Below are positions 9,090 to 20,500 of a stretch of DNA of 64,000 nucleotides, piece by piece. Source of the stretch: Mycobacteriales bacterium (lineage in GTDB: Bacteria > Actinomycetota > Actinomycetes > Mycobacteriales > SCTD01). The notes below the pieces were generated by a model, which saw only the letters and a program-made list of their open reading frames with translations, did no database searches and was not told where the DNA came from. The stretch is from contig JAUYQP010000011.1 of the NCBI GenBank assembly GCA_030697205.1, forward strand, positions 33,677-97,676. The letters are read 5' to 3'. The translations under genes were made by a program, and so were the position numbers. Numbering within the stretch: position 1 is the stretch's first letter; each line of letters starts with the position of its first letter.

Positions 9090-11372
9090 TCAGGCGAGGG
9101 CGGCGAGGACCTCGGCGGTGACGCGGTCGCGCAGCGCCGGGTCGGTGAGCTTGCCGCCATCGGGGCCGACGACGTAGAAGGCGTCGACGACGTCCGCACC
9201 CAGGGTCGAGACGTGCGCCGTGCGGACGTCGAGCCCGCAGGTCGACAGCGCCGCGGTGATGCGGTGCAGCACGCCGGCGCCGTCGGCGGCGCGGACCTCG
9301 ACGACGGTCGCGGTGTCGGAGGCGTCGTCGACCAGGCGCACCGTCGCGGGGGCGACAGGCACAGGGGTACGCCGGGGGTAGGCGGCCTCCTTGACGGCGA
9401 GCCGGTCGCGCAGCGGGAGCGACCCGTCGAGAGCATGCCGTAGGTCGTCACGGACCAGCGCCCAGTCCGGCAGCGACCCGAAGCGCGGCGCGACCTGGAA
9501 CTGCGAGACCGCGCTCGGCCCGACGATCCGCACCGAGGCCGCCCGGACCTCGAGCTGGTGCAGCGACAGCACGCCCGCGGCGACCGACAGCAGCCCCGGC
9601 CGGTCGGGCGTGACGACCGTGACCTGCTCGCCGTCGACCTCGAGGGCCAGCTGCCCGCGGGCGGCCAGCTCCTGCGCGCGCTCGGTCAGCGGCGGGTCCG
9701 GGGCCACGGGGCGGCCCGCGAGTAGGCCGGCTGTGCGGCGTACGAGCTCGTCGATGAGCTGGCCCTTCCACGGCGACCAGGCGGCGGGGCCGGTGGCTGT
9801 GCTGTCGGCCTCGGTGAGGGCGTGCAGCAGCTCGAGGACCTCGGCGCTGCCGACCGCCTCGGCGACGGCGGTCGCGGTGGCGGGGTCGGCGAGGTCGCGA
9901 CGGGTCGCGACGTCGGGCAGCAGCAGGTGGTGGCGGACCATCGCGATGAGCACGTCGACGTCGTCCGGCGGCAGACCGAGCCGCGGCCCGATCTCCGCGA
10001 CGACGCGCATCCCGACGTCGGTGTGGTCGCCGGGCAGGCCCTTGCCGATGTCGTGGAGCAGCGCGCCGAGCAGCAGCAGGTCGGGGCGCGCGACCCGGCG
10101 GGTGCGGGCGGCCGCGCCGACGGCGGCCTCGACCAGGTGCCGGTCGACGGTGAAGCGGTGGTAGCTGTTGCGCTGCGGCTTGCTGCGGACCTGCTCCCAC
10201 TCGGGCAGCAGCCGGACCAGCAGGCCGTACTGGTCGAGGGCCTCCATCACCGCCACGGTGCCGGGACCGGCGCCGAGCAGGCCGACGAAGTGGTCGAGCG
10301 CCTCGCGCGGCCACGGCACCGGCAGGTCCGGGGCGGCCGTGACCCGCTCCAGCGCGATCGGTGAGATCGGCAGGCCGGCGCGGGCTGCGGCCTCCGCGAC
10401 CCGCAGCACCAGCACCGGGTCGCTCTCGGGGGTCGCGTCACGGGCGAGCACGACCTCGCCGTCCTGCTCGACGACGTCGTCGGCGAGCGGCCGGCGGACC
10501 GGGCCGGGGGCGCGCCGGCCCAGCAGCCGCTTGCGGGGCGGTGGGGTGATGCGCCGCCAGACGGTGTCGGACGCGAAAGCGATCGCCCGGCCGGCACCGG
10601 AGACCGCCGCCATCAGCGCGTCGGCGTCGGCCATCCCGAGCGCGGCCGCGACGGCGTCCTGCTCCTGCATGAGCAGCCGGTCGACGGTGCGACGGCCCGG
10701 GCCGGCGGTGCGCCGGTGCAGCTCACCGCGGACGTCGAGCAGCATCCGGTGGGCGTCGACGACCGCGGCCGACGGCGGGTCGGCGACCTGGGCCGCGGCG
10801 ACGGCCTGCAGCGCGTGGACGTCGCGCAGCCCGCCGCGGCCCTCCTTGAGGTCGGGCTCCAGCAGGAAGGCGATCTCACCGGCCGAGGCGGCGCGCTCCG
10901 CGACGGCCGCCTTCAGCTCCGGCAGCCGTTCTGCGGCACCGGCCCGCCAGGCCGCGCGGGTGCGGGAGAGCAGCTGCGCCGACAGCGCCGGGTCGCCCGC
11001 GACGTGGCGGGCGTCGAGCAGACCGAGAGCGGCCTTGAGGTCGTCGCGGGCGACGGCGACCGCCTCGTCGATGGTGCGCACCGAGTGGTCGAGGCCGACA
11101 CCGCTGTCCCACACGGGGTACCAGACCCGGTCGGCCACCGCGGCCACTCCCGGCCGGCCGTCGTGGACGAGCACGAGGTCGAGATCGGAGGCCGGCGCGG
11201 GCTCGCGCCGCCCGAGCCCGCCGACGGCGACCAGCGCCACCCCGGGGCCGGGGTCACCGAGCAGCTCGGCGAGCCACCCGTCGTGGAGCTCGACCAGGGC
11301 GGTCCGCAGCGCGGCGCCGGTGAGGTCGGGTCGCGCGAGCAGCGCCGCGCGCGTGTCCTTCACGTCACCCAT
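9090..11372 (-). CDS. glnD: PII nucleotidyltransferase / nucleotidyl-removing enzyme GlnD
   Basis: Modifies PII proteins on the T-loop tyrosine in response to glutamine. In actinobacteria studied so far it adenylylates rather than uridylylates. In 760 aa the domains are in order: nucleotidyltransferase core (GGLGRREPAPASDLDL at 51-66, with the metal-binding Asp pair at 63 and 65), central helical linker, HD phosphohydrolase (LLHDIGKGLPGDHTDVG), and two C-terminal ACT domains (VVTPDRPGLLSVAAG and VRAADGAGVLHRIT). I set ATG 11372 as start because GGGAGG lies four bases upstream. It is the last gene of amtB-PII-PII-glnD and is separated from the second PII gene by a large stem-loop. Confidence 0.95.
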   Translation of the reverse strand: MGDVKDTRAALLARPDLTGAALRTALVELHDGWLAELLGDPGPGVALVAVGGLGRREPAPASDLDLVLVHDGRPGVAAVADRVWYPVWDSGVGLDHSVRTIDEAVAVARDDLKAALGLLDARHVAGDPALSAQLLSRTRAAWRAGAAERLPELKAAVAERAASAGEIAFLLEPDLKEGRGGLRDVHALQAVAAAQVADPPSAAVVDAHRMLLDVRGELHRRTAGPGRRTVDRLLMQEQDAVAAALGMADADALMAAVSGAGRAIAFASDTVWRRITPPPRKRLLGRRAPGPVRRPLADDVVEQDGEVVLARDATPESDPVLVLRVAEAAARAGLPISPIALERVTAAPDLPVPWPREALDHFVGLLGAGPGTVAVMEALDQYGLLVRLLPEWEQVRSKPQRNSYHRFTVDRHLVEAAVGAAARTRRVARPDLLLLGALLHDIGKGLPGDHTDVGMRVVAEIGPRLGLPPDDVDVLIAMVRHHLLLPDVATRRDLADPATATAVAEAVGSAEVLELLHALTEADSTATGPAAWSPWKGQLIDELVRRTAGLLAGRPVAPDPPLTERAQELAARGQLALEVDGEQVTVVTPDRPGLLSVAAGVLSLHQLEVRAASVRIVGPSAVSQFQVAPRFGSLPDWALVRDDLRHALDGSLPLRDRLAVKEAAYPRRTPVPVAPATVRLVDDASDTATVVEVRAADGAGVLHRITAALSTCGLDVRTAHVSTLGADVVDAFYVVGPDGGKLTDPALRDRVTAEVLAALA

Positions 11373-11382
11373 CCTGCCTCCC

Positions 11383-11433
11383 GACAGCAGTGAGGGGCCG
11401 GGCACCCGCCCGACCCCTCACCTGCTGCTGCTG

Positions 11434-11435
<2 letters not shown>
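11383..11435 (-). terminator. Intercistronic stem-loop between PII gene and glnD
   Basis: A long hairpin with three nested perfect arms: GACAGCAG (11383-11390) with CTGCTGTC (11428-11435), TGAGGGG (11391-11397) with CCCCTCA (11414-11420), and CGGGC (11399-11403) with GCCCG (11408-11412). It begins inside the PII stop codon and ends just before the glnD Shine-Dalgarno. It has no T-tail, so it may act as a partial terminator or an mRNA 3' stabiliser that lowers glnD relative to PII. Confidence 0.6.
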
Positions 11436-13513
<2,078 letters not shown>

Positions 13514-13559
13514 GCTTCTCCTCTAGGGCGGGGACTGCCCCAGAGACTGGCCGTCGCGT

Positions 13560-13629
13560 GTTTCGCGGGGGTCCCGTGTCGTGTTTCGCGGTCGTGACGG
13601 TTGCTGCGGCTGTGTTTCACCGACGTGAA
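13560..13629 (-). promoter_or_regulatory. Cluster of GlnR-like boxes upstream of amtB
   Basis: Read on the minus strand, three GAAAC motifs occur at 13618-13614, 13587-13583 and 13564-13560. Each is preceded at exactly six bases by a partner: TTCAC (13629-13625), GTCAC (13598-13594) and GGGAC (13575-13571). The GTCAC-n6-GAAAC pair is a perfect half of the actinobacterial GlnR operator (gTnAC-n6-GAAAC). Spacing between the last two pairs is 23 rather than the usual 22. Position before amtB and glnK fits nitrogen-starvation activation. Confidence 0.6.
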
Positions 13630-13665
13630 CACTCGGGCGGACCGACGGGCTGGCAGGCTGGTGCC

Positions 13666-14247
13666 GTGAGCAGGTGGCTGGAGGAGACCGGCGGGACCAG
13701 GGGCGAGGAGTACGCCGAGAGGTTCCGCGAGCTGGCCGCCTCAGGCGTGGACGTCCACGGTGAGGCGGCCTTCGTCGGCGCGCTCGTAGCCCCTGGCGCC
13801 CGCGTCCTCGACGCCGGCTGCGGCACCGGTCGCGTCGCCGTCGAGCTCGCCCGTCGGGGCTACGACGTCGTGGGGGTCGACTCGGACGCCTCGATGCTCG
13901 AGGTGGCCCGCCGAGACGCCCCGGACCTCGACTGGCGGCTCGCCGACCTCACCGAGCTGCCCGCGCAGGCGTCGTACGACCTGGTCGTGGCCGCCGGCAA
14001 CGTCGTCGTCTTCCTGGCGCCGGGCACCGAGCAGGAGGTGGTGGGCCGGCTGGCCGGCGTGCTCAGGCCTGGTGGGCTGCTGGTCTGCGGCTGGCGCACC
14101 GACCTGCTGTCGCGGGCCTCGTGGGACGACCTCGCCGCGACCGCCGGGCTCGAGCCGGTCGCGCGCTGGTCGACCTGGGACTGCGCCCCCTGGCACGACG
14201 ACGCCGACTGGTGCGTCGCGGTGGACCGGACCACGACGCCCTCTTGA
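13666..14247 (+). CDS. Class I SAM-dependent methyltransferase
   Basis: Small soluble methyltransferase of 193 aa. Motif I is VLDAGCGTGRVAVELARRG at ~46-64, followed by the acidic end of strand 2 (VVGVDSD), motif II-like LADLTELPAQASYDLVVAAGN, and a motif III region LRPGGLLVCGW. The start is GTG 13666; the frame is open further upstream but that part runs through the amtB regulatory region. Substrate unknown. Its TGA stop lies inside the -35 hexamer of the following toxin-antitoxin promoter, so the two units abut without a spacer or terminator. Confidence 0.78.
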   Translation: MSRWLEETGGTRGEEYAERFRELAASGVDVHGEAAFVGALVAPGARVLDAGCGTGRVAVELARRGYDVVGVDSDASMLEVARRDAPDLDWRLADLTELPAQASYDLVVAAGNVVVFLAPGTEQEVVGRLAGVLRPGGLLVCGWRTDLLSRASWDDLAATAGLEPVARWSTWDCAPWHDDADWCVAVDRTTTPS

Positions 14248-14280
14248 CATGCATTGTGCATGCTTTCATGCTGAATGCAT
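14244..14280 (+). promoter_or_regulatory. vapBC promoter with 32-bp operator palindrome
   Basis: TTGACA (14244-14249) is followed after 17 bases by CATGCT (14267-14272), giving a predicted transcript start at about the vapB ATG (14279). An imperfect 32-bp palindrome covers 14249-14280: outer ATGCAT repeats at 14249-14254 and 14275-14280, inner GCATG (14258-14262) and CATGC (14267-14271), all sharing one centre at 14264.5. No Shine-Dalgarno lies before the ATG. This fits autorepression by the antitoxin and a leaderless message. Confidence 0.7.
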
Positions 14281-14509
14281 GACCACTCTGCAGATTCGGA
14301 ACGTCCCCGAGGAGCTCCATCGCAGCCTCAAGGCTCGGGCGGCACTGCAAGGGCGCTCCCTGTCCGAGCTCGCGCTCGACGAGCTCCGGCGAGCCATGGA
14401 ACGCCCGACCCGCGCCGAGCTGCTCGCGCGGGTCCGCTCACTGTCTGCGGTCGAGGGCGTGGACGCAGCTGCAGCAGTCCGCGCTGAGCGGGATCACGCC
14501 GGGCGGTGA
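14279..14509 (+). CDS. vapB: Antitoxin, VapB/FitA-type ribbon-helix-helix protein
   Basis: 76-aa antitoxin that should bind and neutralise the PIN toxin encoded next to it and repress their shared promoter. The N-terminal ribbon-helix-helix is clear: TTLQIRNVPEELHRSLKARA (strand, then helix), then LQGRSLSELALDELRRAM. The C-terminal ~30 residues (RAELLARVRSLSAVEG) are the likely toxin-neutralising tail. The start ATG 14279 lies at the end of the operator palindrome with no Shine-Dalgarno. It overlaps vapC by four bases (GTGA). This is the FitAB/VapBC class common in soil and pathogenic actinobacteria. Confidence 0.85.
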   Translation: MTTLQIRNVPEELHRSLKARAALQGRSLSELALDELRRAMERPTRAELLARVRSLSAVEGVDAAAAVRAERDHAGR

Positions 14510-14898
14510 TCGTCCTTGACGCCTCCGCTGTCGTGGAGCTGCTGCTGCAGGGGCCACGGGCTCAGGCCGTCGAGCGGCGACTGATCGAGGGGGCCCCCTC
14601 GCTGCACGCCCCCCACCTGCTGACGATCGAGGTCGCGCAGGTGGTCAGGAGGTACCACCTCGTCGGCGCCCTGTCGGAGGCTCGTGGGATCGAGGCGCTG
14701 CAGGCCCTCTCAGACCTCGACGTCAACCTCTACGCGCACGAGCCGCTCCTGGCCGGCATCTGGGCGCGCCGCGCGAACGTCACGGCCTACGACGCGGCGT
14801 ACCTGGCCCTCGCTGAGGCCCTCGATGCGCCGCTCGTCACCCTCGACGCGGCGCTGGCGTGGTCGGCCGGCACTGTGCGCGTCGACCTCGTGCACTGA
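14506..14898 (+). CDS. vapC: Toxin, VapC-type PIN-domain ribonuclease
   Basis: 130-aa PIN-domain protein, a Mg-dependent RNase that usually cuts tRNA or rRNA to stop growth. The acidic site is complete: Asp5 in IVLDASAVVELLL, Glu in the THHL-like LLTIEVAQVV segment (~residue 42), Asp in VTAYDAAYLALAEAL (~95) and a further Asp in LVTLDAAL. Length is normal for VapC. Translation is coupled to the antitoxin by a four-base overlap. It converges on ftsY with four bases between the stops, leaving no room for a terminator. Confidence 0.87.
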   Translation: MIVLDASAVVELLLQGPRAQAVERRLIEGAPSLHAPHLLTIEVAQVVRRYHLVGALSEARGIEALQALSDLDVNLYAHEPLLAGIWARRANVTAYDAAYLALAEALDAPLVTLDAALAWSAGTVRVDLVH

Positions 14899-14902
14899 GC
14901 GG

Positions 14903-16093
14903 TCAGAGGGCGGCCTCGTCGCCGAGCAGGGCGTCGGCGAACGCCTCGGGCTCGAAGGGCGCGAGGTCGTCCGGGCCCTCGCCGAGGCCGATGAGCTTGA
15001 CGGGGATGCCGAGCTCGCGCTGGACCGCGATGACGATGCCGCCCTTGGCCGTCCCGTCGAGCTTGGTCAGCACGATGCCGGTGACGTCGACGGCCTCGGT
15101 GAAGACCCGGGCCTGCACGACGCCGTTCTGACCGGTGGTGGCGTCGAGCACGAGCAGCGTCTCGTCGACCGGCCCGTGCTTCTCCACGACCCGCTTCACC
15201 TTGCCCAGCTCGTCCATCAGGCCGGTCTTGGTGTGCAGCCGGCCGGCAGTGTCGATGAGGACGGTGTCTACGCGCTGCTCGATGCCCTTGGCGACCGCGT
15301 CGAAGGCGACGCTCGCGGGGTCGCCCTGCTCGGGGCCGCGCACGGTGGTGGCGCCGACCCGGCCGCCCCAGGTCTCGAGCTGGTCGGCGGCGGCGGCGCG
15401 GAAGGTGTCGGCCGCGCCGAGCACGACGCTGCGGCCGTCGGCGACGAGGACGCGCGCGAGCTTGCCGCAGGTGGTGGTCTTGCCGACGCCGTTGACGCCG
15501 ACGACCAGCACGACCGCGGGCCGGCCGTCGGCGTGGGGCAGGGTCTTCAGCGACCGGTCGGTGTCGGCACCGATCGTCGTCACGAGCTCCTCGCGCAGCA
15601 TCGCCCGCAGCTCCGACGTGGTCTTGGCGCCCTCGACCCGGACCCGGGTGCGCAGCCGGCCGACGAGCTCCTGGGTGGCGGCGACGCCCATGTCGGCGGT
15701 GAGCAGGGTGTCCTCCACCTCCTCCCAGGTGTCCTCGTCGAGGGTGTCGCGCGACAGCAGCGCGAACAGCCCGCGGCCGAGCGTGCCCTGGCTACGCGAC
15801 AGCCGGCCGCGCAGGCGCGACAGCCGACCGGCGGTGGGCTCGGGGACGTCGAGTGCCGGGGCCGTCGGGGCCGCGTCGACGTGGATGTCCTCGGCGGGCA
15901 GCGTGACGGTGTCGACCGAGCGCTTCGGGGTGTCGCGCGGGACCTCGGCGTCGTCACCGGTGCCGGGGGCGTAGTCGACGCCGGGCTGCGGCGCGGGCGG
16001 GAGGGACTTCTTGCCGCCGGGCTTGACGAGCGCGACCACGGCCACGACCGAGACGACGAGGACGGCAACGACGATGAGGAGGAGCTCGATCAC
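14903..16093 (-). CDS. ftsY: Signal recognition particle receptor FtsY
   Basis: Membrane-bound GTPase that receives the Ffh-ribosome complex. 396 aa: an N-terminal membrane anchor (LLLIVVAVLVVSVVAVVALV, residues ~4-23), an acidic/proline linker to ~95, then the NG domain with GVNGVGKTTT (~198-207), AADTFRAAAADQL, DTAGRLHTK and TKLDGTAKGG. The true hydrophobic helix at the N-terminus is the usual actinobacterial form, unlike the amphipathic E. coli type. The start is GTG 16093, seven bases after TAGACC. Nearby partners are ffh and smc, a conserved actinobacterial order. Confidence 0.95.
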   Translation of the reverse strand: MIELLLIVVAVLVVSVVAVVALVKPGGKKSLPPAPQPGVDYAPGTGDDAEVPRDTPKRSVDTVTLPAEDIHVDAAPTAPALDVPEPTAGRLSRLRGRLSRSQGTLGRGLFALLSRDTLDEDTWEEVEDTLLTADMGVAATQELVGRLRTRVRVEGAKTTSELRAMLREELVTTIGADTDRSLKTLPHADGRPAVVLVVGVNGVGKTTTCGKLARVLVADGRSVVLGAADTFRAAAADQLETWGGRVGATTVRGPEQGDPASVAFDAVAKGIEQRVDTVLIDTAGRLHTKTGLMDELGKVKRVVEKHGPVDETLLVLDATTGQNGVVQARVFTEAVDVTGIVLTKLDGTAKGGIVIAVQRELGIPVKLIGLGEGPDDLAPFEPEAFADALLGDEAAL

Positions 16094-16123
16094 GCCGACA
16101 GGTCTAGCAGAGCACCCGGGCGA

Positions 16124-17572
16124 TCAGGGGGTGGCGAGCTCCCGACCGAGGCGCACGACCTCGGCGAGCAGGCCCTCGACGTCGTCGTCGCGGGTGCGGG
16201 CGTTGAGGAAGACGGGGCGGATCGCGAAGCGCCCGTGCGGGCGCGCCGGTGAGGGCGCGTAGGGCGTCTCCCGGCGCAGCCGCTCGAGCAGCCGGGCGTT
16301 GAGCAGGTCGAGCCCCTCGGACGGGACACCGGCGACGTAGCGCAGGCAGACGACGGAGAGGTCCGGTTCGACGAGCAGCTCGAGCTCGTCGTGGTCGCGC
16401 ACGAGCTGCGCGAGCCGCCAGGCGCGGTCGTTGTCGGTGCGGACCACCTCCGTGACGCCGGCCCGTCCGAGCTCGAGCAGGGCGGCCCAGACCATGACGC
16501 CACGGGCGGGCGCAGACAGCTCCAGACCGCGCTCGTCCCAGCGGGTCGCGAGGTCGCCGTAGAAGGAGCGGTCGTCATGGGCTGCGTCCTGCAGGTAGGG
16601 GCTCGGCTCGCCGGTGAACGCGCGCTCGAGGAGCGCGGGGTCGCGGACCAGCAGCAGCCCGGCGCCGATCGGGGTGCCCAGCCACTTGTGGGCGTCGACG
16701 AGCACCGACCCGGCGGCTTCCCACCCTGCGAAGAGCGGGGCTACCCGCTCGTCGAGCACCGCCCACGCGCCGTAGGCACCGTCGACGTGCAGCCAGACGT
16801 CGTGCTGCGCGCACAGGTCGGCGATCTCACGGACGGGGTCGATCGAGCCGGTCGCCGTCGTGCCCGTGGTGGCGACCACGGCGACGGGCACCCGACCGGC
16901 GGCGAGGTCGGCGCCGAGCAGCTCGGCGAGGTGGTCGACGCGCATCCGGACCCGGTCGTCGACGTCGACCAGCCGCACCGCGTGGCGACCCAGGCCCAGG
17001 ACCGCAGCCGCCTTGAGGACGCAGTGGTGCGCTTCGGCGCTGGCGTAGACGACCGGCTCGGCCCCCGTCGGCAGGCCCGCGGCGGCGACGTCGACGCCGC
17101 GGGCCTCGAAGGCCCTCTGCCGGGCGGCGCCGAGCGCGACGAGAGTCGCGGCCGAGCCGTCCGAGCTGATGACCCCGTCGCCGTGGTCCGGCAGCCCCAG
17201 CAGGTCGGCCGTCCACCGGAGCGCCTGGCGCTCGAGCAGGCTGCCGCAGCTGTCCATGTAGCGCTGGTTGGCGACGACGGACTGCACAAGTGCCGCCACG
17301 GTCGGGACCGTCGTGCCCGGTGCGGTGATGAAGCCGAGGAAGCCGTGGTCGGACATCGGGCTGCCGTGAGGCACGACGACGTCCGCGAGCAACCGGACGA
17401 CGTCGTCCGCAGGCAGGCCCTGCACGGGGAGCGTCCCTGCCAGCGCAGCACGCCACGACCCCGGCGGGTCGTCGCGGTGCTCGAGGGGCGCGTGGTCGCC
17501 CCTGAGGAAGGCGTCGAGGGCGGGCAGCACCGCGGCTGTCAGCTCGGTGAGGCGACCTGTCTCCCGCTCCAC
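16124..17572 (-). CDS. Pyridoxal-phosphate-dependent group II decarboxylase (aromatic amino acid/tyrosine decarboxylase family)
   Basis: 482-aa PLP enzyme of the DDC family. The Schiff-base lysine is in VDAHKWLGTP (~residue 306). The PLP phosphate region is SSDGSAATLVAL, the His that stacks on the cofactor is in ASAEAHHCVLKAA, and VHVDGAYGAW supplies the Asp that pairs with the pyridine nitrogen. The start is GTG 17572, five bases after GAGGAG and 14 bases behind the smc stop; the frame runs on upstream into smc but only as antisense-like, low-information sequence. It sits between smc and ftsY, where most actinobacteria have nothing comparable, so it looks like a later insertion. Substrate unknown. 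Confidence 0.85.
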   Translation of the reverse strand: MERETGRLTELTAAVLPALDAFLRGDHAPLEHRDDPPGSWRAALAGTLPVQGLPADDVVRLLADVVVPHGSPMSDHGFLGFITAPGTTVPTVAALVQSVVANQRYMDSCGSLLERQALRWTADLLGLPDHGDGVISSDGSAATLVALGAARQRAFEARGVDVAAAGLPTGAEPVVYASAEAHHCVLKAAAVLGLGRHAVRLVDVDDRVRMRVDHLAELLGADLAAGRVPVAVVATTGTTATGSIDPVREIADLCAQHDVWLHVDGAYGAWAVLDERVAPLFAGWEAAGSVLVDAHKWLGTPIGAGLLLVRDPALLERAFTGEPSPYLQDAAHDDRSFYGDLATRWDERGLELSAPARGVMVWAALLELGRAGVTEVVRTDNDRAWRLAQLVRDHDELELLVEPDLSVVCLRYVAGVPSEGLDLLNARLLERLRRETPYAPSPARPHGRFAIRPVFLNARTRDDDVEGLLAEVVRLGRELATP

Positions 17573-17586
17573 GACCACTCCTCGCG

Positions 17587-20500
17587 TCAGGCCGGTTCGC
17601 GCTCGCGGAGCCGCTGGGACACGACCGTCGAGACGCCGTCGCCGCGCATCGTCACGCCGTAGAGCGCGTCGGCGATCTCCATCGTGCGCTTCTGGTGGGT
17701 GATGACGATGAGCTGGGAGGACTCGCGCAGGCCCTCGAGCGCCTCGAGCAGGCGACCGAGGTTGCGGTCGTCGAGGGCGGCCTCGACCTCGTCCATGACG
17801 TAGAACGGCGAGGGGCGGGCGCGGAAGATCGCGACCAGGAGCGCGATCGCGGTCAGGGACCGCTCGCCGCCCGACAGCAGCGACAGCCGCGACACCTTCT
17901 TGCCCGCGGGACGGGCCATCACCTCGATGCCGGTGGTGAGCAGGTCGCCCGGGTCGGTGAGGACGAGCTTGCCCTCGCCACCGGGGAACAGCGTCGCGAA
18001 GACGTGGACGAACTCGCGGGCGGTGTCCTCGTAGGCGCTCTGGAAGACGTCGTGGATGCGCTCGTCGACGTCCTTGACGACCGTGAGCAGGTCGCGGCGG
18101 GTGGCCTTGAGGTCCTCGAGCTGGGTGGAGAGGAAGGCGGCCCGCTCCTCGAGCGCGGCGTACTCCTCCAGCGCGAGCGGGTTGACCTTGCCGAGCAGCG
18201 CGAGGGCCCGCTCGGCGGAGCCGGCGCGCTTCTCCTGCTCGGTGCGGTCGTAGGGCACCGGCTCCCCCGGGCTGCCGTCCTCGAGGAAGGTGAGGACGGC
18301 GACCTCGGGGCCGTAGTCGGCCTGGAGCTGCTCGAGCGGGACGGCCCACTCCTCGACCGCGCGGGACTCGAGGGTCTCGATGCGCATGCGCTGCTCGGCG
18401 CGGGCGACCTCGTCGCGGTGGACGACGTCGGTGAGCCGGTCGAGCTCGGCGGACAGCTCGCGGCTGCGGGCCCGCAGGGCGAGCTGCTCGCCCTCGGTGA
18501 CGGTGCGCGCGGCCTGGGCCTGCTCGCGCTCGACGGCTGCAGCGGCGAGCGAGGCGCCGATCCGGCCCAGCGCCTCTTGCGCCCCGCGCGCGACGTCCGC
18601 GGCGATCACGGCACCACGGGCACGCTGCTCGCGCAGCTCGACGAGCCGCTCGCGGGCGGCCCGTTCCTGACGGGCGGCCCGCTCGAGCGACTCGGCCCGG
18701 CCGGCCAGCGCCTTGGCGCGCTCCTCGCCGGTGCGGACCGCGAGGCGCGCCTCGGTCTCGGCGGTGCGGGCAGCGGAGGCCTCGCCGGCGAGCCGGTCGC
18801 GCAGATCCGTGGAGGGCTCCTCCTCCGTGGGGGCCTGCTCTGCCAAGGCGAGCCGCTCCTCGAGCTCGGCGAGGCCGGAGAGGTCCTTGTCGCGAGCCTC
18901 CTCGGCGCGCACCCGGGCCTGCTGCAGGCGACCGGCCTCGGCCTCGGCGGAGCGGGCGGCGGACGCGAGCAGGCCGAGCTGCTCGGACAGCGCGGCCATC
19001 CGGGCGTCGGACTCGTGCAGGGCGACCAGCGCGTTCTCGACCTCGGCGGTCGCGGCGGCCAGCTCGCCGGTTGCGGTGGCGAGCTCGAAGCCGAGGCGCT
19101 CGAGGCGGTGCTGGGCCTCGTCGTGGGCTGCGGTGGCCTCGTCGACGGCCGCCTGCACCTCGAGCAGCGAGGGCGCGGAGGCCGAGCCACCCACGGCCCA
19201 GTGAGCGCCGAGCAGGTCGCCCTCGGCGGTGACGGCCCGCACCGAGGGGTGCTGCTCGACGAGGTGGCGGGCCTCGTCGAGGGACGCGACGACGGCGACC
19301 TGGTGCAGCGCGCGGACCACCGCGGGGCGCAGCGATGAGGGGACGTCGACGAGGTCGACCGCCCACTGGGCGCCGGTGGGCAGGGCGGGCCAGGCTGGCT
19401 CGTCGACGAGCGGCCCGCCTCCGACGAGCAGGCCGGCCCGGCCGGAGTCGTCGTCCTTGAGCCGCTGCAGGGCGCGGGCGGCGTCGGCCGGGGAGGCGAC
19501 GGCGACCGCGTCGGCGACAGCCCCCAGGGCCGCGGCGACGGCAGCCTCGTGACCTGCCTGCACGCTGACGATGGAGGCGACCGATCCGAGGACGCCGTCG
19601 GTGCCGAGCAGCGCGGCGCTGCCGTCCTTGCGGGCCAGTGACAGCGACAGCGCGTCGCGCCGCGCGGCCCAGGTGCTGCGGTCGCGCTCGACCTCGCGCT
19701 CCTGCACCTGCAGGGCGGCGAGCTTGTCGGCGGCGGTGGACCGGACGACCTCGGCGGCCTCGTGGCGCGCGTCGAGGTCGGTCTCGCCCTCGTCGAGCCC
19801 ACCGGCCTCGCCCTGCAGGGTCTGGAGGTCGGACTGCGCGCGCAGCACGCGGGCCTCGGCGTCAGCGAGCGACGCGGCGATGCGGCCGAGCTCGGCCTCG
19901 GCGGCCGCGGCGCGGGACCGCAGCGCGCCGACCTGCCCGGTGAGCCGGGCCAGCCCCTCGCGGCGGTCGGCGACCGCGCGCCGGGCGGCGACCAGGGCCT
20001 TCTCCTCGGTCGCGAGGGCGGCCTCGGCGTCGGTGCGGCGGGTCACGGCGTCGGTGAGCCGCACCCCGTCGGCGGCGATCTGCTCCGCCAGATCGCGCTC
20101 CTGCCCGCGCACCGATGCGGCCTCGGCGTCGAGCTGCTCAGGGTCGCGGCCCTGCCGGGCCTCCTCGGGCAGCTCGGAGGTGAGGTGGCGGTGCCGCTCG
20201 GAGGCGAGCTGGGCGGTGCCGCGCAGCCGCTCCTCGAGCGCGGACAGGCGGTACCACGTCTCCTGCGCCCGGGTGAGCCGCGGCGCCTGCTCGGCCACGG
20301 CCTCGTCCAGGACCGTCTCGCGCTCCTGGAGCCCGGCGAGGTCGCGCTCGACCTCGGCCCGGCGCTGGCGCAGCGCGGTCTCGTCGCGGACCTCTGCGTC
20401 GAGGGTCGCGCGCAGCTGCAGCAGGTCGTCGGCGAGCAGCCGGAGCTTGGCGTCGCGCAGGTCGGCCTGCACCTGAGCGGCCCGACGGGCGACCTCCGCC

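Noticed and set aside
16124..19366. Possible decarboxylase fused to a large N-terminal domain
   Set aside because: The extra 600 codons are out of frame over smc and Arg/Pro-rich; homology and a good ribosome site place the start at 17572.
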